DNA of 6,291 nt from Paracoccaceae bacterium (GTDB taxonomy: Bacteria > Pseudomonadota > Alphaproteobacteria > Rhodobacterales > Rhodobacteraceae), in NCBI GenBank assembly GCA_020832725.1, contig JAFIEC010000314.1, forward strand, positions 1-6,291. The letters are read 5' to 3'. The notes under the pieces were generated by a model that worked only from the letters and a program-made list of their open reading frames with translations, did not search any database and had not been told where the DNA came from. Positions within the stretch are counted from its first letter, which is position 1. Every line of letters begins with the position of its first letter. The translations under genes were made by a program, and so were the position numbers. Positions 1 through 6,291 of the stretch are shown here, one piece after another.

Positions 1-1
1 G

Positions 2-2110
<2,109 letters not shown>

Positions 2111-2128
2111 GCTGGCGGGGTGGGTGCC

Positions 2129-2920
2129 ATGCGCGTGGTCATCGCAATCCCGGCGCGCTATGGCTCCACCCGGTATCCGGGCAAGCCGCTGGCCGCCCTG
2201 CGGGGCGCCGGCGGTACCACCCGCAGCCTGATCGAGCGCAGCTGGATGGCCGCGCAGGCGGCAGCCCGGGCCCTGCCCGGCGGGGCGCAGGTGGTGGTGG
2301 CGACAGACGATGCGCGCATCGCCGCAGTTGCGCGGGGCTTTGGCGCGGATGTGGCGATGACATCGACCGATTGCCGCAACGGGACCGAGCGCTGTGCCGA
2401 ACTTGCGGCCGCGGTGGAGGCGGATGTCGTCGTCAACCTGCAGGGCGACGCACCGCTGACACCGCCATGGTTCGTATCGGCGCTGGTCGCAGCCATGGCC
2501 GCAGACGGATCGGTCCAGGTGGCCACGCCCGTGCTGCGCTGCGACGCCGAGGCGCTGGCGGCGTTCCGGGCCGACAGGCGCGCAGGCCGGGTCGGCGGGA
2601 CCACTGCGGTTTTCGGGGCCGGGGGCGATGCGCTGTATTTTTCCAAGGAGGTCCTCCCCTTCCTCCCCGAGGGCGAGGACGAGGTCTGGCACCATGTCGG
2701 CGTCTATGCCTATCGGCCGGAGGCGCTGGCGCGGTACGCGCGCCTTGCCCCGGGACGGCTGGAGATGCTCGAGGGTCTGGAGCAGCTGCGCTTTCTGGAG
2801 AACGGCCTGCCGGTGCGCTGCGTGCCCGTGGAGGCGCGGGGCCGTGTCTTCTGGGAGCTCAACAACCCCGAGGATGTCGCCCGCCTCGAATCGGTCTTTG
2901 CCCGTGAGGGAACCGACTAG
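2129..2920 (+). CDS. 3-deoxy-manno-octulosonate cytidylyltransferase family protein (KdsB-like)
   Basis: Predicted cytoplasmic nucleotidyltransferase of 263 residues. KdsB/KpsU enzymes activate Kdo with CTP to CMP-Kdo for lipopolysaccharide or capsule. Family motifs in order are: IPARYGSTRYPGKPL (residues 7-21, CTP-binding loop), VVVATDDARIA (55-65), NGTERCAE (84-91), VVNLQGDAPL (101-110, with Asp107 as the expected first Mg ligand), YFSKEVLPFLP, HHVGVYAYRPEAL and LEGLEQLRFLENGLPVRCVPVE. The usual QGDEPLI is QGDAPLT. The C-terminal DTPED motif, whose Asp is the second Mg ligand in KdsB, reads NNPED (245-249). This therefore looks like a divergent paralogue rather than the housekeeping kdsB, and its sugar substrate cannot be assigned. 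ATG 2129 is preferred over the in-frame GTG 2120 because a G-rich Shine-Dalgarno-like stretch (2115-2124) precedes it and the protein then begins immediately with the Rossmann strand MRVVIAIPAR. It follows acnA by 18 nt. Confidence 0.9.
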   Translation: MRVVIAIPARYGSTRYPGKPLAALRGAGGTTRSLIERSWMAAQAAARALPGGAQVVVATDDARIAAVARGFGADVAMTSTDCRNGTERCAELAAAVEADVVVNLQGDAPLTPPWFVSALVAAMAADGSVQVATPVLRCDAEALAAFRADRRAGRVGGTTAVFGAGGDALYFSKEVLPFLPEGEDEVWHHVGVYAYRPEALARYARLAPGRLEMLEGLEQLRFLENGLPVRCVPVEARGRVFWELNNPEDVARLESVFAREGTD

Positions 2921-2953
2921 CGCGGGCATCGGGCCCTGGCCGGGCTGACCCGT

Positions 2954-2988
2954 TGCGCCGGTCACGCGGTGCGCGCTATCGTGCCGTC
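2954..2988 (+). promoter_or_regulatory. Possible promoter for a leaderless yhbW-type transcript
   Basis: No Shine-Dalgarno is visible before ATG 2989. A TTGCGC hexamer (2953-2958) and a TATCGT hexamer (2977-2982) are separated by 18 nt, and the second ends 6 nt before the ATG, so transcription would start at or next to the start codon. The match is modest (3/6 and 4/6 to TTGACA/TATAAT). This is inference from spacing, and translational coupling to the upstream gene is less likely because 68 nt separate them. Confidence 0.3.
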
Positions 2989-3996
2989 ATGGATTCCTAT
3001 TCGATCCTCGATCTTGCCCCGATCGCCGAGGGCTCTGATGCCGCCGCCGCACTGGCGGCGTCGGTCTCGCTGGCGCGGCTGGCAGAGGGGCTGGGCTATC
3101 GCCGCTACTGGCTGGCCGAGCATCACAACATGCCCGGCATCGCCAGCTCGGCCACGGCGGTGGTGATCGGCCATATCGCGGCGCGGACCTCGCATATCCG
3201 GCTGGGGGCGGGGGGAATCATGCTGCCCAATCACGCCCCCCTGACCGTGGCCGAGGCGTTCGGCACGCTGGCCACGCTCTATCCGGGCCGGATCGACCTT
3301 GGCCTCGGGCGCGCGCCCGGGGGCGACGGGCCGACTGCCCGGGCGCTGCGGCGCTACATGGGGGCGGCCGATCGCTTTGCCGAAGATGTGATGGAGCTCA
3401 TGGCCTATCTCGCCCCGCCCCGCCCCGAGGCAGAGGTGCGCGCGATCCCCGGCGAAGGGACTGCTGTGCCGGTCACGATCCTCGGCTCCAGCCTCTATGG
3501 CGCGCAGCTGGCCGCCCATCTGGGTCTGCCTTTCGCCTTCGCCGCCCATTTCGCCCCCGCCGCCCTCGAAGAGGCGCTGGCGATCTACAGGGCGCGGTTT
3601 CGCCCCTCCGCCGCCTGCCCTCAGCCGCGCGTGGTGCTGGCGATGGGGGCCGTGCTGGCTGACACCGACGCCGAAGCGCGGTTCCTGCGCTCCTCCCAGA
3701 TGCTGGCCTTTGCCCGGCTGCGCACGGGCCGCCCCGGGCCGCTGCCGGCGCCTGTGGCGGATCTGACGGCCCATGTGCCCCCGCGCATCCTGTCGATGGT
3801 GGAGGCCCAGCTTTCGGTTGCGGCCGTGGGGGCGCCCACGACCGCCCGCGCGCAGTTCGCGGCGATTCTCGAACGCTATCGCCCCGATGAGCTGATCCTG
3901 ACCGGCAACATCCATGATTGCGCCGCGCGGGAGCACAGCTTCGCGCTTGCCGCAGGGGTTCTGTCGGATCTGGTCACGCCTGCCCGCGCCGCCTGA
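2989..3996 (+). CDS. LLM class flavin-dependent oxidoreductase, YhbW family
   Basis: Predicted cytoplasmic FMN-dependent monooxygenase/oxidoreductase of 335 residues with a bacterial luciferase-like TIM barrel. Its physiological substrate is unknown, as for E. coli YhbW. Similarity to YhbW runs end to end: SILDLAPIAEGS (5-16), LGYRRYWLAEHHNMPGIASSAT (35-56), IRLGAGGIMLPNHAPL (70-85), LYPGRIDLGLGRAPGGDG (97-114), GSSLYGAQLAAHLGLPFAFAAHF (from 166), and a C-terminal PDELILTGNIHD segment followed by HSFALA. The length is normal for the family and there is no signal peptide or membrane segment. ATG 2989 is chosen because MDSYSILDLAP matches the usual family N terminus; the frame is open further upstream to a TTG at 2953, but that adds only basic, low-complexity residues. 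It stops at TGA 3994-3996. No plus-strand terminator with a T-run is visible downstream, so its transcript may run into the convergent sRNA/regulator region. Confidence 0.93.
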   Translation: MDSYSILDLAPIAEGSDAAAALAASVSLARLAEGLGYRRYWLAEHHNMPGIASSATAVVIGHIAARTSHIRLGAGGIMLPNHAPLTVAEAFGTLATLYPGRIDLGLGRAPGGDGPTARALRRYMGAADRFAEDVMELMAYLAPPRPEAEVRAIPGEGTAVPVTILGSSLYGAQLAAHLGLPFAFAAHFAPAALEEALAIYRARFRPSAACPQPRVVLAMGAVLADTDAEARFLRSSQMLAFARLRTGRPGPLPAPVADLTAHVPPRILSMVEAQLSVAAVGAPTTARAQFAAILERYRPDELILTGNIHDCAAREHSFALAAGVLSDLVTPARAA

Positions 3997-4055
3997 GCGC
4001 CCCGCCCCGATTAAGCAGATTTGCGCCTGACAAGGCATATGCCTGCCTTTCGGGC

Positions 4056-4083
4056 AAAAAAAATGGCCGAGACAAGCTCGGCC
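4056..4083 (-). terminator. Rho-independent terminator of the sRNA (and regulator read-through)
   Basis: On the - strand GGCCGAG (4083-4077) pairs with CTCGGCC (4071-4065) across the 5-nt loop CTTGT, followed by one A and eight T (4063-4056). This is a textbook intrinsic terminator. On the + strand the hairpin is preceded, not followed, by the homopolymer (A8), so it does not terminate the upstream oxidoreductase gene. Confidence 0.88.
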
Positions 4084-4144
4084 CAGGTCCAACAGGGAGG
4101 TTGAAGACAGTGCGCGCTCACAAAGTGTGCTGCCCTGCCTTCAA
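4056..4144 (-). ncRNA. Candidate trans-acting sRNA with anti-SD motif (AbcR/alpha-r15-like), downstream of the lsrB-type regulator gene
   Basis: About 89 nt, read leftward from 4144. The RNA begins with a 10-bp stem: 4144-4135 (TTGAAGGCAG) pairs with 4110-4101 (CTGTCTTCAA), with one G-U pair. That pair is an A-C mismatch if the + strand is read, so the - strand is the transcribed one. Inside it is a small CACA/TGTG hairpin. Next comes CAAC-CTCCCT-GTTG (4103-4090), in which an anti-Shine-Dalgarno CCUCCC is either unpaired or presented in a small loop. The RNA ends in a GC-rich terminator stem and eight U residues, a typical Hfq-binding tail. A promoter and dyad lie directly upstream. In Sinorhizobium and relatives, AbcR sRNAs lie beside lsrB/vtlR and repress transporter mRNAs by pairing to their ribosome binding sites, and the neighbouring regulator here is of that type. 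The architecture is seen directly; the AbcR assignment is inference from synteny and motif. The alternative is a 3'-UTR-derived sRNA of the regulator mRNA. Confidence 0.68.
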
Positions 4145-4150
4145 GAGAGC

Positions 4151-4178
4151 ATTTAGGGAAGATGCGGCGCTGCGGCAA
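4151..4178 (-). promoter_or_regulatory. Candidate sigma-70 promoter of the sRNA
   Basis: On the - strand TTGCCG (4178-4173) and CTAAAT (4156-4151) are spaced by 16 nt; reading the -10 as TAAATG gives 17 nt. The expected start site 6-7 nt downstream falls at 4144-4143, exactly where the first stem of the predicted RNA begins. The hexamers are only moderate matches, so the coincidence of position is the main support. Confidence 0.5.
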
Positions 4179-4188
4179 GGGTGGTTTC

Positions 4189-4227
4189 CATGCATTTGCA
4201 GCATATCCGACGAGCAAATACCGCATG
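4189..4227. promoter_or_regulatory. Dyad upstream of the sRNA promoter, candidate LysR-type operator
   Basis: CATGC-ATTTGC (4189-4199) is mirrored by GCAAAT-acc-GCATG (4214-4227): two 11-base arms, one with a 3-nt interruption, around a 14-nt centre. Relative to a start at 4144 it spans about -45 to -83, the usual location of a LysR-type recognition site. It lies between the regulator stop codon and the sRNA promoter. Binding by the adjacent regulator is inferred; the centre is not a symmetric T-N11-A. Confidence 0.45.
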
Positions 4228-4251
4228 GCTGCCTGTTTGGCGGGCAAGCGC

Positions 4252-5157
4252 TCAATCGCTGCTCTCGGCTTTCAGGCGCTGGCGGCGGGCAATGACCTCG
4301 TCGAGCACGAAGTCGCGGAAGGCTTCGACCCGCTTGGAATGACGCAGCTCTTCGGGATAGGCCAGATACACCGGCACCTCTGCCGAGCCCATTTCGGGCA
4401 GCACATGCACGAGGCCCGGAAAATCCTCGGTGACGTAATCGGGCAGAACCCCGATCCCCAGATCGTTGAGCACACCCTGCAGCACGCCGAAGTAATTGTT
4501 CACCGTCAGATGCGATCGGATATCGGCGGTGAAGAGGTGACGCACCAGCGCCGCCCCCGCACTGACCTGGGCGCTCTTGGTCGAGATGCAGATCAGCCGG
4601 TGCCCTGACAGGTCTTCGAAGCTTTCAGGCGTGCCGTGCTGGTCGAGATAGGCCTGCGAGGCGTAGAGGCGCATCGAGACGGCCATCAGGCGCCGCCGGA
4701 TCAGATCGGCCTGACTGGGCTCCTTCATCCGGATGGCGACATCGGCCTCGCGCATGGGCAGGTCGAGGACCCGCTCCTCGAGGATCAGGTCGATTTTCAG
4801 GTCCGGGTAGCGTGAATAGAGGGCCGACATGCGCGGCGCCAGCCACAGCGTTCCAAAGCCGAAGGTGGTGGTCACCCGCAACTCGCCAAAGACCTCGTCT
4901 TCCGAATCGCGGATGCGCGCGGCTGCCGTCTCCAGCCGCTTGGACATGGCCCGCGTCGCCTCGAACAGGAACTCGCCCTGTTCCGTCAGGATGAGGCCCC
5001 TTGCGTGGCGGTGAAAGAGCGTGGTGTCGAGGCTTTCCTCCAGCGCCCTGATCTGGCGGCTGACGGCGGATTGCGAGAGGTGCAGCACCTCTCCGGCATG
5101 GGTGAGGCTGCCGGCATCGGCGACGGCATGGAAGATGCGTAACTTGTCCCAGTCCAT
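4252..5157 (-). CDS. LysR family transcriptional regulator, LsrB/VtlR type
   Basis: DNA-binding regulator of 301 residues, the normal length for LysR proteins. The N-terminal winged helix-turn-helix, MDWDKLRIFHAVADAGSLTHAG then LHLSQSAVSRQIRALEESL (residues 25-43), and the following LFHRHARGLILTEQGE match the rhizobial LsrB/VtlR N terminus as I remember it. The effector-binding domain starts near residue 92 (ELRVTTTFGFG) and includes LDLPMREADVAIRMKEPSQADLIRRRL and GVLNDLGIGVLPDYV, also shared in pattern. The single cysteine is Cys190. ATG 5157 is chosen over an upstream in-frame start at 5220 because GGGAAG (5170-5165) sits 7 nt before it and the protein then begins exactly at the family N terminus. 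It is divergent from the ferredoxin oxidoreductase gene, and its 3' side is followed by a dyad and an sRNA on the same strand. In Brucella, Agrobacterium and Sinorhizobium such regulators control AbcR sRNAs; here that role is inferred. Exact orthology would need a tree. Confidence 0.92.
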   Translation of the reverse strand: MDWDKLRIFHAVADAGSLTHAGEVLHLSQSAVSRQIRALEESLDTTLFHRHARGLILTEQGEFLFEATRAMSKRLETAAARIRDSEDEVFGELRVTTTFGFGTLWLAPRMSALYSRYPDLKIDLILEERVLDLPMREADVAIRMKEPSQADLIRRRLMAVSMRLYASQAYLDQHGTPESFEDLSGHRLICISTKSAQVSAGAALVRHLFTADIRSHLTVNNYFGVLQGVLNDLGIGVLPDYVTEDFPGLVHVLPEMGSAEVPVYLAYPEELRHSKRVEAFRDFVLDEVIARRQRLKAESSD

Positions 5158-5191
5158 GCGAATTCTTCCCGATGAAAAGCGATGCCCCGGC

Positions 5192-5220
5192 AATATGCAG
5201 TGCCGATGCTGCACAGGCAA
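5192..5220 (-). promoter_or_regulatory. Candidate promoter of the LysR-type regulator gene
   Basis: On the - strand TTGCCT (5220-5215) and CATATT (5197-5192) are separated by 17 nt, 4/6 matches each to the sigma-70 consensus. The predicted start near 5185 gives a leader of about 28 nt carrying the GGGAAG ribosome binding site. A short inverted repeat TGCAG-N8-CTGCA (5196-5213) overlaps the -10 and spacer and could serve autoregulation. Confidence 0.4.
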
Positions 5221-5244
5221 ACGAAACCGGGCGCAGAAAGCGCT

Positions 5245-5272
5245 TTGTAGGTCAACAGGAATGACCTATTAT
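5245..5272 (+). promoter_or_regulatory. Candidate promoter of the ferredoxin oxidoreductase gene
   Basis: TTGTAG (5245-5250) and TATTAT (5267-5272) are 16 nt apart. The -10 is a 5/6 match and stands out as AT-rich in a GC-rich region; the -35 is weak (3/6). The start site would lie near 5279, leaving a leader of about 93 nt. The spacer is occupied almost entirely by a perfect inverted repeat. Confidence 0.45.
5248..5268. promoter_or_regulatory. Perfect inverted repeat TAGGTCA-N7-TGACCTA, candidate operator
   Basis: Two perfect 7-bp arms (5248-5254 and 5262-5268) flank a 7-nt spacer. The core TCA-N7-TGA also satisfies the LysR T-N11-A pattern (T5252, A5264). It sits between the proposed -35 and -10 of the oxidoreductase gene, a position that suits repression or a spacer-remodelling activator. 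Which protein binds is unknown; the divergent LysR regulator is an obvious candidate. Confidence 0.55.
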
Positions 5273-5328
5273 TGTCGTCAAGGGATACCAGATTCCAGTC
5301 AAGGCGGCGCAGATCGCCCGGCACGACA

Positions 5329-5352
5329 GGGGCTGCCTGATGGCATCGCCCC
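5329..5352 (+). promoter_or_regulatory. Leader hairpin just upstream of the oxidoreductase ribosome binding site
   Basis: GGGGC (5329-5333) pairs with GCCCC (5348-5352), and TGCC (5334-5337) with GGCA (5342-5345), around the loop TGAT and with a 2-nt bulge: nine base pairs, mostly G-C. It ends 6 nt before the AGGGAGA ribosome binding site (5359-5365). No T-run follows, so it is not a terminator. A role in translation or RNA stability is possible but unproven. Confidence 0.4.
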
Positions 5353-5371
5353 GCCACCAGGGAGACCCGAG

Positions 5372-6291
5372 ATGAATGTCCAGCGCGTCAGCCTGTCCGA
5401 CCGCCTCGATCTGACGAAAAGCCCTGTTTTGCTGAACGGTACCCAGGCGCTGGTGCGGCTGATGCTGATGCAGAAAGCCCGGGATCGCGCCGCCGGGCTG
5501 GACACGGCTGGCTATGTCACGGGGTATCGTGGCTCGCCTCTGGGCGCGGTCGATCAGCAGATGGGCCGGGCCTCACGCCTGCTTGCAGATAACGACATCG
5601 TGTTTCAGCCGGGCCTGAACGAGGATCTTGCGCTGACGGCGATATGGGGCAGTCAGCAGGCCGGGCTGCGGGGCGAGGGCCGCCATGATGGCGTGTTCGC
5701 GCTGTGGTACGGCAAGGGCCCGGGGGTGGATCGGTCGGGCGATGCGATGCGGCACCTGAACATGGCCGGAACCGATGCACGCGGCGGTGTCGTCATGGTC
5801 ATGGGGGACGATCACACCGGCGAATCCTCCACCACCTGCCACCAGTCGGACTGGGCGATGGTGGACATGCACATGCCTGTCCTGTCGCCTGCGGGTGTGC
5901 AGGAGATCCTCGATTACGGCCTCTACGGCTTTGCGCTGTCCCGCTTTGCGGGGGTCGCGGTGGGGCTGAAGGCGGTCAAGGATACGGTGGAGGCGACTGC
6001 GGTGGTGGACGGGCGGCCGGACCGGCTGTCCTTTGTCACCCCCGATTTCCCCATGCCCGAGGGCGGGCTGAACATCCGTCGTGTCGATCACTGGGTGCCC
6101 CAGGAAGAGCGCCTGCTTGCGCACAAGCGTTTCGCCGCCGAGGCCTTTGCCCGCGCCAACGGGATCGACCGGCGGGTCTGGGGCAAGGCGGGCGCACGGA
6201 TCGGCCTGGTTTCGGCGGGCTAGAACTGGCTCGATCTGGTCAATGCGATGTCGCTGATGGGCATCGATGCCGTCGGGGCCGAACGGCTGGG
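5372..6291 (+). pseudogene. Indolepyruvate:ferredoxin oxidoreductase family protein, interrupted by an in-frame TAG; 3' end outside window
   Basis: N-terminal part of a fused 2-oxoacid:ferredoxin oxidoreductase, a thiamine-diphosphate, iron-sulphur enzyme that oxidatively decarboxylates aryl- or branched-chain 2-oxoacids to acyl-CoA in amino acid catabolism. The full proteobacterial proteins are about 1150 residues. Visible landmarks are NGTQALVRL (22-30), TAGYVTGYRGSPLG (45-58, pyrimidine-side domain), FQPGLNEDLA (78-87, with Glu84 as the likely cofactor-activating acid) and GDDHTGESST (145-154). ATG 5372 has AGGGAGA (5359-5365) 6 nt upstream; the frame is open further 5' but that part is antisense to the regulator gene. 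After GLVSAG a TAG (6221-6223) stops translation at 283 residues, yet the same frame continues with NWLDLVNAMSLMGID to the window edge. The family has Lys here (GK-x-W/Y-LD), so one AAG-to-TAG change explains it. It could be a new nonsense mutation, a sequencing error or read-through. TAG is not otherwise used in-frame here, and kdsB-like ends with TAG. Confidence 0.85.

Noticed and set aside
4033..4044. The perfect 12-bp palindrome AGGCATATGCCT.
   Set aside because: It lies just past the sRNA terminator with no promoter or T-run next to it, and no second copy is seen in the window. It may be chance.
4043..4063. The TGCC-tttc-GGGCA hairpin followed by A8 as a terminator for the upstream + strand gene.
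   Set aside because: On the + strand the hairpin is followed by A, not T. The stem is short and the homopolymer belongs to the - strand terminator.
4011..4247. A - strand frame of 78 codons through the sRNA region.
   Set aside because: It runs through the proposed operator, promoter, stem and terminator hairpin, has no ribosome binding site, and resembles no family I know. The structured-RNA explanation accounts for the sequence better.
4110..4295. A + strand GTG-initiated 61-codon frame preceded by AGGGAGG at good spacing, cysteine-rich.
   Set aside because: The apparent ribosome binding site is the complement of the anti-Shine-Dalgarno segment of the - strand sRNA. The frame overlaps the sRNA stem and the regulator 3' end, and its codon use is unlike the neighbours.
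5021..5371. A 5' extension of the oxidoreductase frame by 117 codons.
   Set aside because: It is antisense to the regulator's DNA-binding domain, contains no family-like sequence, and the ATG at 5372 has a clear ribosome binding site and the family N terminus.

Overview
The window is GC-rich, tightly packed DNA that reads as alphaproteobacterial, most likely Rhodobacterales (Rhodobacteraceae). The evidence is the very high GC at third codon positions, a LysR regulator of the LsrB/VtlR type known from alphaproteobacteria, a KdsB-like cytidylyltransferase paralogue of a kind I associate with Rhodobacteraceae, and a long fused-type indolepyruvate:ferredoxin oxidoreductase. The taxonomic call rests on protein recognition from memory, not on a search.

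Layout. Positions 1-2110 hold the C-terminal ~700 residues of aconitase A (5' end outside the window). A KdsB-like cytidylyltransferase (2129-2920) follows 18 nt later, then a YhbW-family flavin-dependent oxidoreductase (2989-3996), which has no visible Shine-Dalgarno sequence and may be leaderless. These three run on the + strand. On the - strand lies a LysR-type regulator (5157-4252). Divergent from it on the + strand is the 5' part of a 2-oxoacid (indolepyruvate-type) ferredoxin oxidoreductase gene (5372 to the window end), interrupted by an in-frame amber codon at 6221-6223 beyond which the homologous frame simply continues.

The most interesting part is the apparently empty stretch 3997-4251, between the oxidoreductase and the 3' end of the regulator gene. 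On the - strand it holds what looks like a complete small RNA gene: an 11-bp-armed dyad placed where a LysR operator would sit, a -35/-10 pair, a ~89-nt RNA beginning with a 10-bp stem, an anti-Shine-Dalgarno CCUCCC segment, and a strong intrinsic terminator (7-bp GC-rich stem, 5-nt loop, A then U8). One stem pair is G-U on the - strand but A-C on the + strand, which fixes the orientation. In rhizobia, AbcR/alpha-r15 sRNAs are encoded next to lsrB/vtlR and controlled by that regulator, so the simplest reading is a regulator with its adjacent target sRNA, an AbcR-like module conserved outside Rhizobiales. The orthology is inference; the RNA architecture is seen directly.

The regulator/oxidoreductase intergenic region (5158-5371) carries a perfect inverted repeat, TAGGTCA-N7-TGACCTA, exactly between a candidate -35 and -10 for the oxidoreductase gene, and a stable hairpin just before its Shine-Dalgarno. 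The genes do not form one obvious pathway: the aconitase (TCA cycle) and cytidylyltransferase are probably co-transcribed by proximity, the flavoprotein may have its own promoter, and the regulator, sRNA and ferredoxin oxidoreductase form a separate regulatory neighbourhood.
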